Origin: Burkholderia contaminans
GTDB taxonomy: Bacteria > Pseudomonadota > Gammaproteobacteria > Burkholderiales > Burkholderiaceae
Direction of reading: 5' to 3'
Length of the DNA stretch: 64,000 nt
Assembly (NCBI RefSeq): GCF_029633825.1
Contig: NZ_CP090642.1
Span: 930,001 to 994,000, forward strand
Shown here: positions 1 through 9,046 of the stretch, one piece after another
Position numbering within the stretch: position 1 is the stretch's first letter
Layout: each line of letters begins with the position of its first letter
Program-made: the position numbers and the translations under genes
The notes under the pieces: model-generated
What the model was told of the DNA's origin: nothing
Seen by the model: only the letters and a program-made list of their open reading frames with translations
The model's database searches: none

Positions 1-1
1 G

Positions 2-133
2 CTGGCTGTGTTTGTCGGACGAACCCTACCGGGTGTCGGCTGGGTGATGCTTGGAACGGATGTCTTCCATATTGTCCGGAGCACCATTTACCGGTACAAC
101 CGGATTGTGAAACCAGAGGACAGGATTTTCTAA
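2..133 (+). CDS. C-terminal part of an unknown protein, cut by window edge
   Basis: An open frame enters from the left edge and ends with TAA at 131-133, giving about 43 residues that end in KPEDRIF. The stop overlaps the start of the next gene in a TAATG arrangement, so the two are translationally coupled and probably one operon. The visible part has a short hydrophobic stretch followed by basic residues, which would fit the end of a small membrane protein. I do not recognise the family from this piece and cannot give a function. Confidence 0.55.
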   Translation: MAVFVGRTLPGVGWVMLGTDVFHIVRSTIYRYNRIVKPEDRIF

Positions 134-483
134 TGGGCGACCGACACAACTGGGAAGCGCTGGAAGCGTTCGTTCGCAAGGAAGCCGCTATCCCGGACAA
201 GCGCCGTATTACAGAGCAAACCTCCCTCTCGGACGACCTTGGGCAGACCGGAGACGACGCCGACATCTTCATGGAACGCTTTTTCGCCCGATTCGACGTC
301 GATCGCGGAGACTACGACTTTGGGCGTTACTTCCTGATGGAGGGCGAGGGGCTGCTCTATCACGCGTTGCGAAAATACCTGCTCGGAAAGCCTCATACGT
401 TCCGGCGACATGCATTGACCGTCGGCATGCTGAACAAAGCGATATCGCTCGGGACGTGGGACTCCGAAGCGATCGAAAACTGA
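133..483 (+). CDS. DUF1493 family protein
   Basis: A 116-residue acidic protein. Its middle contains the pattern of an acyl-carrier-like fold: a SLSDDLGQTGDDAD stretch around residues 32-45, resembling the region around the phosphopantetheine site of carrier proteins, then FFARFDVD and a helical C-terminus. DUF1493 proteins are small, mostly uncharacterised, and often sit beside a small membrane protein gene, as here, where the start overlaps the upstream stop. No DSL serine motif is evident at the usual place, so attachment of a phosphopantetheine arm should not be assumed. Family call is fairly secure; role is unknown. Confidence 0.7.
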   Translation: MGDRHNWEALEAFVRKEAAIPDKRRITEQTSLSDDLGQTGDDADIFMERFFARFDVDRGDYDFGRYFLMEGEGLLYHALRKYLLGKPHTFRRHALTVGMLNKAISLGTWDSEAIEN

Positions 484-505
484 CGACCGCGGGGGATCAC
501 CACCG

Positions 506-919
506 TCACGCCCCCTCGCGCACCGCCCCCGCCGAATGACACACGGCCTCGACCCGGTTGCCGGCCGGATCGATCAGAAAGGCCGCGTAGTAGTCGCCGT
601 GGTAATGCGGCCGCAATCCGGGGTCGCCGTCGGACTGGCCGCCCGTAGACAGGCCCGCCTCGAAAAACGCATGCACCTGCTCGCGCGATGCGGCCTTGAA
701 ACACCAGTGCCGCTTGCTCGTCCCAACTTCGGCGGGATCCAGATACACCGCTAGAAAAGTCGATTCCGGGTCATTCGCGCTGCAACGTTCTCCATAGCCG
801 AGCGCACCGGCCCGGTCATAGACCTTCGCCGCGCCCAACGCGGACATGACAGCATCGTAGAAGGGGCGTGCCAGATCGATATCCGGAACGCCGATCGACA
901 CGTGATCGAGCAATTGCAT
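506..919 (-). CDS. VOC (glyoxalase/dioxygenase-like) family protein
   Basis: A 137-residue single-domain protein starting MQLLDHVSIGVPD, the typical first strand of a VOC module. The C-terminal half has the HGDYYAAFLIDPAGNRVEAV motif that in this superfamily carries the last metal ligand (Glu). Candidate metal ligands are the N-terminal His, the central His near KRHWCF and the C-terminal Glu. An in-frame ATG lies 60 bases upstream, but the extension has no family similarity, so I start at the VOC strand. Substrate cannot be told. It faces the 3' end of the bestrophin gene, with which it shares orientation. Confidence 0.8.
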   Translation of the reverse strand: MQLLDHVSIGVPDIDLARPFYDAVMSALGAAKVYDRAGALGYGERCSANDPESTFLAVYLDPAEVGTSKRHWCFKAASREQVHAFFEAGLSTGGQSDGDPGLRPHYHGDYYAAFLIDPAGNRVEAVCHSAGAVREGA

Positions 920-1012
920 GGTGTGGGCTCCATTGAACGAGCCCGAGTCTACACAACCGTTCCCGATCCGACCGATCAACCTTACCGACGACTACACTAC
1001 CGCCCCCGCCGC

Positions 1013-1933
1013 CTACGTGATCTGATACGTCGACGCCGGCACGAATTCCTCCGGCATCGGACGGTCGCCCAGTTCGAGCACCGACCGTTCGATCGTGCGC
1101 GTCATTGCATCGAGCGCCAGCGCATTCGGTGCGAGGCCGAACGGCTCGGCCACCTCGCTCGCGATTGCTTCGAGCGCGATCAGCGTGTATGAAATGAACA
1201 CGCAGATCAGCGGCGTGAAGAACTCCGTCGAATCGACGAGACCGAACGGCAGCAGCACGCAGTACGCATACACGGTGCGATGCAGCAGCACGCTGTACGA
1301 GAACGGAATCGGCGTCGACAGGATGCGTTCGCAACCACCGACCGATTTGCCGACCTCGTCGAGCTGCGTCTCGAACATCCAGCAGGTCGCGTCGCTACCG
1401 GGCGCACGGCCCAGCGCGCCGACGATGCCGCCGCGCAGCTCGTCGAGGATCGCGACCGGCTTGAAGCATTTGCCGCCAAGCTCGGCCGTGCGCTGCGTAC
1501 CGAGAATGCGCTGCAGGTCCGCGGTCGGATCGGTATGGCGAAGCTGATGCTTGAGCGCATACGTGAGCGCGATCAGCAGGTCGGCCAGCCGGTCGCGCTC
1601 GGCGTCGCTCACGCTGTCGGGCAGGTAGCGATTGAACTGCGACGTCAGTGTGCGCGCCGCGATCAGCAGGTTGCCCCACAGATGCCGCGCCTCCTTGAAG
1701 CGCTCGAAGCTCGCGTTGTTGCGGAACCCGAGGAAGATCGCGAGCGCGAGCCCGAACAGCGTGAACGGCGCAGTGTTGAGGGGAATCTTCTCGCCGAAGA
1801 TACGCCCGTTCGTGAAGACCGCCAGCGTGCTGACGATCGCCATGAACACGAGCTGCGGAATGATCGATTGCAGCACGGAGCCGTTCCAGACGAACAGCAT
1901 CCTGAGCCAGTTTTGTTGTGGTCGGACGATCAT
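1013..1933 (-). CDS. bestrophin-like anion channel family protein
   Basis: A 306-residue membrane protein of the bestrophin/UPF0187 family, which form pentameric ion channels in the inner membrane. Seen in the sequence: an N-terminal MIVRPQQNWLRMLFVWNGSV leader typical of bacterial members, two N-terminal hydrophobic helices, the GFRNNASFERFKEARHLWG block (around residues 70-90) and a second hydrophobic pair followed by the EPFG motif (SEVAEPFGLAPNAL), both family signatures. The open frame continues about 50 codons upstream, but the added residues are low-complexity, so the start is placed at MIVRPQQ. Ion selectivity cannot be inferred. Downstream of cydAB in the same direction, separated by about 175 bases. 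Confidence 0.85.
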   Translation of the reverse strand: MIVRPQQNWLRMLFVWNGSVLQSIIPQLVFMAIVSTLAVFTNGRIFGEKIPLNTAPFTLFGLALAIFLGFRNNASFERFKEARHLWGNLLIAARTLTSQFNRYLPDSVSDAERDRLADLLIALTYALKHQLRHTDPTADLQRILGTQRTAELGGKCFKPVAILDELRGGIVGALGRAPGSDATCWMFETQLDEVGKSVGGCERILSTPIPFSYSVLLHRTVYAYCVLLPFGLVDSTEFFTPLICVFISYTLIALEAIASEVAEPFGLAPNALALDAMTRTIERSVLELGDRPMPEEFVPASTYQIT

Positions 1934-2109
1934 GGTGTTTTCTCGACTGCCAGGAAATGCATCGAACGGCGCGCCGGCGCTTGATGCGCAACGGCCCGCG
2001 CGTGGCGGGCCGCTGTCGGGTGAATGCCGGGCCGAGCAATGCGCTGCGCGTGATGATACGCCCGCGCCTGCCATGCCCGTCACGTCATGCGGCGTTCAGC
2101 CATGGCCGC

Positions 2110-3117
2110 TCAGTGATAACCGATATCGCCCTCGCGCACCTTGCCGCGGAACACGCGGTACTGCATCGCGTTGTACACGAGGATGATCGGCAACACGATC
2201 ACGGTGCCGACGAGCGCGAACTTCTGGCTCGACGGGCTCGATGACGCGTCCCAGATCGACAGCGACGGCGGCACGATGTTCGGCCAGATGCTGATCACGA
2301 GCCCCGTGTAGCCGAGGAACACGAGCGCGAGCGTCAGCAGGAACGGCGTGGCCTCGTGCTCGCGCTTCACCGTGTGGAAGATGCCCCACACGCAGGCGAC
2401 GACGAGGACCGGCACCGGCAGGAACCAGCCGAGGTTGCCGCTGCCGAACCAGCGATGCGCGACGGCGGGCAGCCCGATCACGGTCCACAGGCTGACCACG
2501 CCCATCACGGCGAGCAGCACACCCGCGAGCGGCTTCATCAGGAGCCGCATCTTGCGTTGCAGCTCGCCGTCGACCTTCAGAATCAGCCAGCCGCAGCCGA
2601 GCGTCGCATACGTGACGAGCACGCCGATCCCGCACAGCAGGCTGAACGGCGACAGCCAGTCGAACGGCCCGCCCGCGAACTGGTTGTTCTCGACCTTGAT
2701 GCCCTGCAGCAGCGAACCGAGCACGATCCCCTGGCAGAACGCGGCAAGCGCCGAGCCGCCGATGAACGCGAGATCCCACATGTGTTGCGTGCGCGTGGCC
2801 TTCGCGCGCAGCTCGAACGCCGCCCCGCGGAAGATCAGCCCGACCAGCATCAGCACCAGCGGCAGGTAGTTCGCCGGCAGCAGCGTCGAATACACGACCG
2901 GGAACGCGCCGTAGAGCCCCGCGCCGCCGAGCACCAGGAACGTCTCGTTGCCGTCCCACACCGGCGCGACGGTGTCGAGCATCACCTGGCGCTCGGCCTT
3001 CGCATCGAAGAACGGAAACAGCAGCCCGATGCCGAGATCGAAGCCGTCCAGCATCACGTAGATGAATACGCCGAGGCCGATGATCGCGGCCCACACGACA
3101 GGAAGATCGATTTGCAT
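2110..3117 (-). CDS. cydB: cytochrome bd-type quinol oxidase subunit II
   Basis: A 335-residue, strongly hydrophobic protein with about eight predicted membrane helices, the second subunit of bd oxidase in the inner membrane. Family marks include the N-terminal WAAIIGLGVFIYVMLDGFDLG, the WDGNETFLV loop and FRGAAFELRAK. Together with subunit I it takes electrons from quinol and reduces oxygen to water without pumping protons. Its start lies three bases after the stop of subunit I, so the two are co-transcribed. No CydX-like small third subunit follows it on this strand before the bestrophin gene. Confidence 0.95.
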   Translation of the reverse strand: MQIDLPVVWAAIIGLGVFIYVMLDGFDLGIGLLFPFFDAKAERQVMLDTVAPVWDGNETFLVLGGAGLYGAFPVVYSTLLPANYLPLVLMLVGLIFRGAAFELRAKATRTQHMWDLAFIGGSALAAFCQGIVLGSLLQGIKVENNQFAGGPFDWLSPFSLLCGIGVLVTYATLGCGWLILKVDGELQRKMRLLMKPLAGVLLAVMGVVSLWTVIGLPAVAHRWFGSGNLGWFLPVPVLVVACVWGIFHTVKREHEATPFLLTLALVFLGYTGLVISIWPNIVPPSLSIWDASSSPSSQKFALVGTVIVLPIILVYNAMQYRVFRGKVREGDIGYH

Positions 3118-3120
3118 GGC

Positions 3121-4521
3121 TTACTCCGCTTCGGTGACGTTCAGCGGCGTGGACAGCGCGCTCTTGCGCAGCCCCGGGTGCCGGTGCAGCTCGATATACC
3201 CGGCCTGGGCAGCCGGCCCGCGCTTCATCAGTTTCATCATGTAATAGATACCCGTTCCGAACACCAGGAAATACACGACCACGAAGACCAGCAGCGACAC
3301 GCCGACCTGCTGCGCGGTGAGCGGGGAGACCGAATCGACGGTGCGCAGCACGCCGTACACGGTCCAGGGCTGCCGCCCGACCTCGGTGGTGATCCAGCCG
3401 GCCAGCAGCGCGACGATGCCCGACGGCCCCATCGCCACCACGAACCACTGGAACCAGCGCGTTTCATACAGGCGCCCGCCCTTTCTCAGCAGCAGCCCGA
3501 GCAGCGCGGTGAGCAGCATCAGCATCCCGAGGCCCGCCATGATCCGGAACGTCCAGAACAGGATCGGCGAATACGGGCGGTCCTGCGGCGGGAACTCCTT
3601 CAGCCCGCGAATTTCGCCGTCCCAGCTATGCGTGAGGATCAGGCTGCCGAGGTGCGGCACCTGGATCGCATAGCGCGTGGTTTCGGCCTGCATGTCGGGC
3701 AACCCGACGAGGTTCAGCGCGGTGCCGCCCTTCTCCGTTTCCCACAGCCCCTCGATCGCAGCGATCTTCGCCGGCTGGTATTCGCGCGTGTTCAGCCCGT
3801 GCGCATCGCCGACGACGATCTGGATCGGCGCCAGCACCAGCAGCATCCACAGCGCCATCGAGAAGCTGCGCTTCACCGGCTCGTCGCGGCGCCCCTTCAG
3901 CAGGTGCCACGCGCCGCACGCGGCGACGATGAAGCCCGCGACGATGAACGCCGCGATCGTCATGTGCACGAGCCGGAACGGGAACGACGGGTTGAAGACG
4001 ATCTTGAACCAGTCGACCGGCACGACGAGGCCGTTCTCGATCTTGTAGCCTTGCGGCGTCTGCATGAAGCTGTTCGACGCGAGGATCCAGAACGTCGAGA
4101 TCAGCGTGCCGACCGCGACCATCAGCGTCGCGAAGAAGTGCGCGCGGGGGCTCACGCGCTGCCAGCCGAACAGCATCACGCCGAGGAAGCCGGCTTCGAG
4201 GAAGAACGCCGTCAACACTTCATACGTGAGGAGCGGGCCCGTGATGTTGCCCGCGACGCGCGAGAAGCCGGCCCAGTTGGTGCCGAACTCGTACGCCATC
4301 ACGACGCCGGAGACCACGCCCATCCCGAAGCCGATCGCGAAGATCTTCGACCAGAACTGGAACATGGATTTGTAGGCGGCATCGCCGGTGACGAGGTAGC
4401 GCCATTCCAGCACTGCCAGGAAGCTCGCCATACCGATGCTGATCGCGGGAAACACGATGTGGAACGACACCGTGAACGCGAATTGCAAGCGGGCGAGATG
4501 GAACGCATCGAAGATTTCCAT
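3121..4521 (-). CDS. cydA: cytochrome bd-type quinol oxidase subunit I, short-loop (CIO) type
   Basis: A 466-residue haem-bearing subunit. Candidate haem ligands are His21 (SFHIVFPA), His186 (RLVHMT) and Met328 (TFRIMAG); conserved acids Glu101 and Glu109 lie in TYEVL and FFLEAGF. The GRQPW motif is at residues 382-386. The quinol-binding loop after residue 250 is short, as in the cyanide-insensitive oxidases (CioA) and unlike the 520-residue E. coli CydA, so cioA would be an equally good name. The frame runs 49 codons further upstream without family similarity, so the start is set at MEIFDAFHLAR. Cyanide tolerance itself is not shown by sequence. Confidence 0.93.
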   Translation of the reverse strand: MEIFDAFHLARLQFAFTVSFHIVFPAISIGMASFLAVLEWRYLVTGDAAYKSMFQFWSKIFAIGFGMGVVSGVVMAYEFGTNWAGFSRVAGNITGPLLTYEVLTAFFLEAGFLGVMLFGWQRVSPRAHFFATLMVAVGTLISTFWILASNSFMQTPQGYKIENGLVVPVDWFKIVFNPSFPFRLVHMTIAAFIVAGFIVAACGAWHLLKGRRDEPVKRSFSMALWMLLVLAPIQIVVGDAHGLNTREYQPAKIAAIEGLWETEKGGTALNLVGLPDMQAETTRYAIQVPHLGSLILTHSWDGEIRGLKEFPPQDRPYSPILFWTFRIMAGLGMLMLLTALLGLLLRKGGRLYETRWFQWFVVAMGPSGIVALLAGWITTEVGRQPWTVYGVLRTVDSVSPLTAQQVGVSLLVFVVVYFLVFGTGIYYMMKLMKRGPAAQAGYIELHRHPGLRKSALSTPLNVTEAE

Positions 4522-4949
4522 GACCGTAATTTGCTCGTGGTTGTGAGGACGTACGCTCGAAGCAGGAAATCGCGCGACGGCTTGGCGACAACACATGCGA
4601 AGACAAACGGTCGCTCGCATGGCATCGAAGCGTGAATGACGATATCGCGTTTGCAACGATACTCGCAATCGTTCGAACGTGCGTTGAAACTGTGCTGCTT
4701 ACGCCGCCGAAGATGTGTGCACGGAAAACACATTTCGTGCCGGCGGGATGGTCAGCTGTACTGCTTTCCGCGTGGCGGCGCTGTGCATCCGGTGCGCCTG
4801 TCATCCCCCTTAACATCCCATGAAACGCCTGCCCGAGGCGACGGCGCGCCCTCTCGGCCGCGCCCGCCGGGCAGCATCCCGATTCCCCTGGTCCGGCGTA
4901 CCCGCCCGACCCGGCCGGCGCGCCGGCCGATCCGCCTGGAGAACACCGC
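4522..4949. other. intergenic region between divergent cydAB and the fdhD operon
   Basis: About 430 bases with no convincing gene; the open frames here are extensions of cydA or of a frame antisense to fdhD. It must hold both divergent promoters. I see a 10-base palindrome CGTTCGAACG near 4670 and an AT-richer patch around 4620-4740. I did not find a clear FNR/ANR-type TTGAT-N4-ATCAA box, so oxygen control of the oxidase is not supported by a visible site. Confidence 0.5.
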
Positions 4950-5831
4950 ATGGAGTCCTGCATCCGCCGCGACGATCCGACCGGCAGCACCGCGTGTCAG
5001 GTCACGCGTCACCGTGCCGGCGAAGCGCGCGACACCGTCGATCGCGTCGTCGACGAAACGCCGGTTGCACTCGTGTTCAACGACATTGCGCACACGGTCA
5101 TGATGGCCACCCCGATCGACCTCGACGTGTTCGGCCTCGGCTTCGCGCTGAGCGAAGGCATCGTCGAGCGCGCATCGGACGTTTTCGACATCGAAAGCGA
5201 ATGCCGGGCCGGCAACGCCGAAGTGCGGCTGACCGTGTCGCAGCAGGCGTTCATGGCGATGAAGGCGCACCGGCGTGCGCTGGCCGGCCGCACCGGCTGC
5301 GGCGTATGCGGGATCGAAAGCATCGCGCAGCTCGACCTGCACCCGCCGCGCATCGCCGCCGCCGGCACGGCCGCCGGTATCGGCGCGGCAGCGATCGAAC
5401 GCGCCGCGCGCGCGTTGCCGGCCCACCAGACGCTGATGCGCGAGACCGGCGGCATTCACGCGGCCGCGTGGTGCGACCGCGACGGCGCCGTGCTCGACGT
5501 GTTCGAGGACGTCGGCCGCCACAACGCGCTCGACAAGCTCATCGGCCGGCTCGCGCGGCGCCGCGCCAACCTGCACGACGGCTTCGTGTTCCTGTCGAGC
5601 CGCGCAAGCTACGAACTGGTGCGCAAGGCCGCGCGGGTCGGCATCTCGATGATCGCGACGATCTCGGCGCCGACCTCGCTCGCGATCCACGTCGCCCGCG
5701 AAGCCGGCGTGCGGCTGGTCGGCTTCTGCCGCAACGACGGCTTCGTCGAGTACGTGTCGCCCGACGCCGCGCCCCCCACTCACCCCGATCAACCCGCGCT
5801 CGCTCAAGCGCATCCGGCGCTCTTCCGATGA
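4950..5831 (+). CDS. fdhD: formate dehydrogenase accessory sulfurtransferase FdhD
   Basis: A 293-residue cytosolic protein. FdhD moves sulfur from the cysteine desulfurase IscS to the molybdenum cofactor and is needed for active formate dehydrogenase. The catalytic CGVC motif (Cys117 and Cys120, in RTGCGVCGIES) is present, as are the family blocks DVFGLGFALSEGIV and DVGRHNALDKLIG. The C-terminal 20 residues are proline-rich and variable. The stop overlaps the moeA start in ATGA, so it heads a molybdenum-cofactor operon. No formate dehydrogenase structural gene lies in this window. Confidence 0.95.
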   Translation: MESCIRRDDPTGSTACQVTRHRAGEARDTVDRVVDETPVALVFNDIAHTVMMATPIDLDVFGLGFALSEGIVERASDVFDIESECRAGNAEVRLTVSQQAFMAMKAHRRALAGRTGCGVCGIESIAQLDLHPPRIAAAGTAAGIGAAAIERAARALPAHQTLMRETGGIHAAAWCDRDGAVLDVFEDVGRHNALDKLIGRLARRRANLHDGFVFLSSRASYELVRKAARVGISMIATISAPTSLAIHVAREAGVRLVGFCRNDGFVEYVSPDAAPPTHPDQPALAQAHPALFR

Positions 5832-7042
5832 AACCCCTGACCGATTTCGATACCGCGCAGCAGCATTTCGCCAGTGCGTTCGCGCCGCTCGGCGCCACCA
5901 CGTCCATCCCGGTCGCGGAAGCCGCCGGCCGCGTGCTGGCCGCGCCGCTCACCGCCGTGCTCGACCAGCCGCCGGCCGACCAGAGCGCGATGGACGGCTA
6001 CGCCGTGCGTCACGCGGATCTGGCACACGGCGAGCCGCTGCACGTCGCGCAGCGCTGCTATGCGGGCGACACGCCGGCACCGCTCGCCCCGCGCACGGCC
6101 GCGCGCATCTTCACCGGCAGCGTGATTCCGCCCGGTGCGGACACCGTCGTGATGCAGGAGCACGCACGCGAGCAGGACGGCTGGGTCGCGTTCGACGCGC
6201 CGCAGCGCAGCGGCTCGCACATCCGCCGCCGGGGCGAGGAAGTGCGCGCCGGCGACCTGCTCGTGCCGGCCGGCGTGCGCATCGGCCCGATGCATGTCGG
6301 CGTGGCCGCCGCGCAGGGGTTCGCGCGCGTCGACGTGCGCCCGGCGCTGCGCGTCGGCATCCTGACGACCGGCGACGAGCTCGTCGCGTGCGGGCAGCCG
6401 CGTGCGCCGCAACAGATTTACAACAGCAATGCGCCGATGCTCGCCGCGCTGGTCTCGGGAACCGGTGCCGAGGTCGCGATGAGCCTGCATGCGGCCGACA
6501 CGGCGCCCGCCGTCGATCGTGCGCTGCGCGACCTGCACGCGGGCTGCGACCTGGTGATCTGCGTCGGCGGCGCGTCCGTGGGCGACAAGGATCTGCTGCG
6601 CCCCGGACTGGACGCGCTCGGTGCGTCGTTCATCGTCGCCGGCGTGCGCATGAAACCGGGCAAGCCGGTGGCACTCGCCCGGCTCGACACGCAGCCGGTG
6701 GTGTTGCTGCCCGGCAATCCGGGGGCCGCGATGACCGCGTTCGCGCTGTTCGTCGCGCCGCTGATCCGCCGCCTGCAGGGGCGCAACACACGCATGCCGA
6801 TCGTGCCGTCGCTGCCGATCGACGCCGACTTCGAACCGGATCCGCAGCGCGAGCGTTTCGTGCGCGTGCACTGCACCGTCGGCCTCGACGGCACGCCCGC
6901 GCTCGACACGCTGCGCCAGCAAGGCGCCGGCACGCTGCAGTCGCTCGTGCAGGCGAGCGGGCTGGCCCGGCTGCCGGCCGGGCAGCGCATCGCGTGCGGC
7001 GACGCGGTGCCGTATTACGAATTCGCGCACTGGCTCGCATGA
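5828..7042 (+). CDS. moeA: molybdopterin molybdotransferase MoeA
   Basis: A 404-residue enzyme that inserts molybdate into adenylated molybdopterin, the last common step of cofactor synthesis. Family marks: DQSAMDGYAVR near residue 55, TGSVIPPGADTVVMQEHA, RRRGEEVRAGD, the domain III block GILTTGDELV and GGASVGDKD, MKPGKPVALA and LLPGNPGAAMTAF. The ATG overlaps the fdhD stop by four bases (ATGA), which fixes the start. The larger frame that begins 1 kb upstream is antisense-type coding and is not real. Confidence 0.96.
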   Translation: MKPLTDFDTAQQHFASAFAPLGATTSIPVAEAAGRVLAAPLTAVLDQPPADQSAMDGYAVRHADLAHGEPLHVAQRCYAGDTPAPLAPRTAARIFTGSVIPPGADTVVMQEHAREQDGWVAFDAPQRSGSHIRRRGEEVRAGDLLVPAGVRIGPMHVGVAAAQGFARVDVRPALRVGILTTGDELVACGQPRAPQQIYNSNAPMLAALVSGTGAEVAMSLHAADTAPAVDRALRDLHAGCDLVICVGGASVGDKDLLRPGLDALGASFIVAGVRMKPGKPVALARLDTQPVVLLPGNPGAAMTAFALFVAPLIRRLQGRNTRMPIVPSLPIDADFEPDPQRERFVRVHCTVGLDGTPALDTLRQQGAGTLQSLVQASGLARLPAGQRIACGDAVPYYEFAHWLA

Positions 7043-7274
7043 GCGCGACGCCGCTCACCCGCCCGATTCGCGGCATGCGCAGCCGCGCCGGCCACGCCGG
7101 CCGCTCGGTGAACTGTATCCCTACGATTCGGGCGCGATTGTGTCCCTGCCGCCAAAACCCGGCGGACTATCCTCACGATGAGGCTCGTCACGCGCCGTGC
7201 GCCTGCCCATTCGCACACGCACGGCCGACCGGCGACGCCCCACCGCTTACTTCTTGCAGGCAGACGAACCGATC

Positions 7275-8378
7275 GTGAATGCCATCGTTTCCGCCGCGCC
7301 GGCCGCTGCCGCACTGTCCGGCGGCGCATCGCCCGGCGCTTTCCCCCGCCCGTCCGACACGCTCGGCCGCCCGCTGCGCGACCTGCGCCTGTCCGTGATC
7401 GATCAATGCAATTTCCGCTGCGGCTACTGCATGCCGCGCGAAAGCTTCGGCGCCGACTATGCGTTCATGCCGTCGTCCGAGCGGCTGTCGTTCGCGCAAC
7501 TCGAAAAGATCGCCCGTGCGTTCACGTCGCTCGGCGTCGAAAAGATCCGCATCACCGGCGGCGAGCCGCTGCTGCGCCGCAACCTCGAAGCGCTGATCGA
7601 ACGCCTCGCCGCACTGACGACCGTCGACGGCAAGCCCGTCGAAATCGCGCTCACGACCAACGGCTCGCTGCTGGCCGCGAAGGCGCGCACGCTGCGCGAC
7701 GCGGGCCTGTCGCGCGTGACGGTCAGCCTCGATGCGCTCGACGACGCGGTGTTCCGCCGGATGAGCGACACCGACGTGCCCGTGTCGCGCGTGCTGGCCG
7801 GCATCGAGGCCGCGCAGGCGGCCGGGCTCGCGCCGGTCAAGGTCAACGCGGTGATCGAGCGCGGCGCGAACGACGACCAGATCCTGCCGCTCGTGCGGCA
7901 CTTCCGGCATACCGGCGTGGCCGTGCGCTTCATCGAATACATGGACGTCGGCGGCGCGAGCTTCTGGTCCGGCGACAAGGTCGTGACGGCCGCGCGGATG
8001 CGCGAACTGATCGACGAACACTATCCGCTCGTGCTCGTCGGCGAACCGGGGCACGACGCGACCGCGATTCGTTGCGCGCACATCGACGGCGCGGGCGAAG
8101 TCGGTTTCATCGCGAGCGTGTCGCATCCGTTCTGCGGCACCTGCTCTCGCGCCCGCGTGTCGGCCGACGGGCAGCTCTACACGTGCCTGTTCGCGACGCA
8201 AGGCACCGACCTGCGGCCGTGGCTCGACGACGCAGCGGCGAGCGCCGACCTCGCCGCCGCCGTGCGCGATCGCTGGACGCACCGCGACGACCGTTATTCC
8301 GAGCGCCGGGCCGCACGGCCGGCCCGCGCGCCGGGCAAGACCTATCCGACCGTGCGCATGTCGCTGGTCGGCGGCTGA
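7275..8378 (+). CDS. moaA: GTP 3',8-cyclase MoaA (radical SAM)
   Basis: A 367-residue radical-SAM enzyme that starts molybdopterin synthesis by rearranging GTP. The SAM-cluster cysteines are 45, 49 and 52 (CNFRCGYC), the C-terminal [4Fe-4S] cluster cysteines are 287, 290 and 304, the SAM-binding GGEP follows at ITGGEPLL, and the protein ends in the catalytic GG. I prefer the GTG start at 7275; an ATG at 7197 in the same frame would add 26 arginine-rich residues with no family similarity, so the start is uncertain. A gap of 230 bases separates it from moeA. The gene may be a second moaA copy in this genome, since it sits with accessory fdhD rather than the core mo genes; this is inference. Confidence 0.93.
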   Translation: MNAIVSAAPAAAALSGGASPGAFPRPSDTLGRPLRDLRLSVIDQCNFRCGYCMPRESFGADYAFMPSSERLSFAQLEKIARAFTSLGVEKIRITGGEPLLRRNLEALIERLAALTTVDGKPVEIALTTNGSLLAAKARTLRDAGLSRVTVSLDALDDAVFRRMSDTDVPVSRVLAGIEAAQAAGLAPVKVNAVIERGANDDQILPLVRHFRHTGVAVRFIEYMDVGGASFWSGDKVVTAARMRELIDEHYPLVLVGEPGHDATAIRCAHIDGAGEVGFIASVSHPFCGTCSRARVSADGQLYTCLFATQGTDLRPWLDDAAASADLAAAVRDRWTHRDDRYSERRAARPARAPGKTYPTVRMSLVGG

Positions 8379-8424
8379 GGGGCCGCCGCGCGACCCCGCA
8401 CGCACCGCCTACAGGAGAACCGTC

Positions 8425-8994
8425 ATGACGAGCTTCACCGAATCCCGCGCCGGGCTGCCGGACGATCCGTTGCAAGCGGGCAGCCCCGCTCCCGACAACG
8501 CGACCGACCCGCATCCCGAACCGCCACCGTCGATTGCCGCGGGCTTCGAAGTGCGCGTGCAGTACGCGCCGATCGATGCCGGCGCCGAGCTCGCACCGAT
8601 CGTTCGCAATCCGAATGTCGGCGCGGTCGTGAATTTCCTCGGCGTGGTGCGCAACGAAGGCGACGTCGATGACGTGATCGCGCTCGAGGTCGAGCACTAT
8701 CCGACGATGACGGAACAGGCGCTGTGGAGCATCGTCGAGGAAGCCAGCGCGCGCTGGCAGCTCGAAACGATCAGGATCGTGCATCGCGTCGGGCGCATCC
8801 CGCTCGGCCAGGCGGTCGTGCTGGTCGTGGTGGCCGCCGCGCATCGCGGGTCCGCGTTCGACGCGTGCGAATTCCTGATGGATTTCCTGAAGACCCACGC
8901 ACCGTTCTGGAAGAAGGAGATCCGCCACGACGGCGTATCCGGCTGGGTCGAGGCGAAAGCGCACGACGACCAGGCGATGCGGCGCTGGGGCTGA
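8425..8994 (+). CDS. moaE: molybdopterin synthase catalytic subunit MoaE
   Basis: A 189-residue protein. MoaE with MoaD converts precursor Z into molybdopterin dithiolene. The conserved core starts near residue 40 and includes GAVVNFLGVVRNEG, the LEVEHYPTMTE block, VHRVGRIPLGQ and the LKTHAPFWKKE active-site loop with its conserved lysines. The first 40 residues (proline-rich, acidic) are an extension over the usual 140-150 residues; the ATG at 8425 has a good AGGAG box 7 bases upstream, so the extension is probably translated. It lies between moaA and moaD in the same operon. Confidence 0.95.
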   Translation: MTSFTESRAGLPDDPLQAGSPAPDNATDPHPEPPPSIAAGFEVRVQYAPIDAGAELAPIVRNPNVGAVVNFLGVVRNEGDVDDVIALEVEHYPTMTEQALWSIVEEASARWQLETIRIVHRVGRIPLGQAVVLVVVAAAHRGSAFDACEFLMDFLKTHAPFWKKEIRHDGVSGWVEAKAHDDQAMRRWG

Positions 8995-9046
8995 GCTGGC
9001 GCACTGCGCCCTTTCCGATTCCGCCGCTCCTTCCAAAGACAACGCA

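Noticed and set aside
2356..4635. A 759-codon plus-strand frame opposite cydA/cydB
   Set aside because: It is antisense to two clear bd-oxidase genes and its product is rich in Arg, His, Gln and Glu with no domain, the usual shadow of high-GC coding DNA.
4820..5827. A long upstream extension of the moeA frame
   Set aside because: It overlaps fdhD entirely and is arginine-rich; the ATGA overlap at 5828 gives the true moeA start.
7043..7274. Possible molybdenum-cofactor riboswitch before moaA
   Set aside because: I could not find the conserved helices of that element; the gap is GC-rich with no convincing structure.
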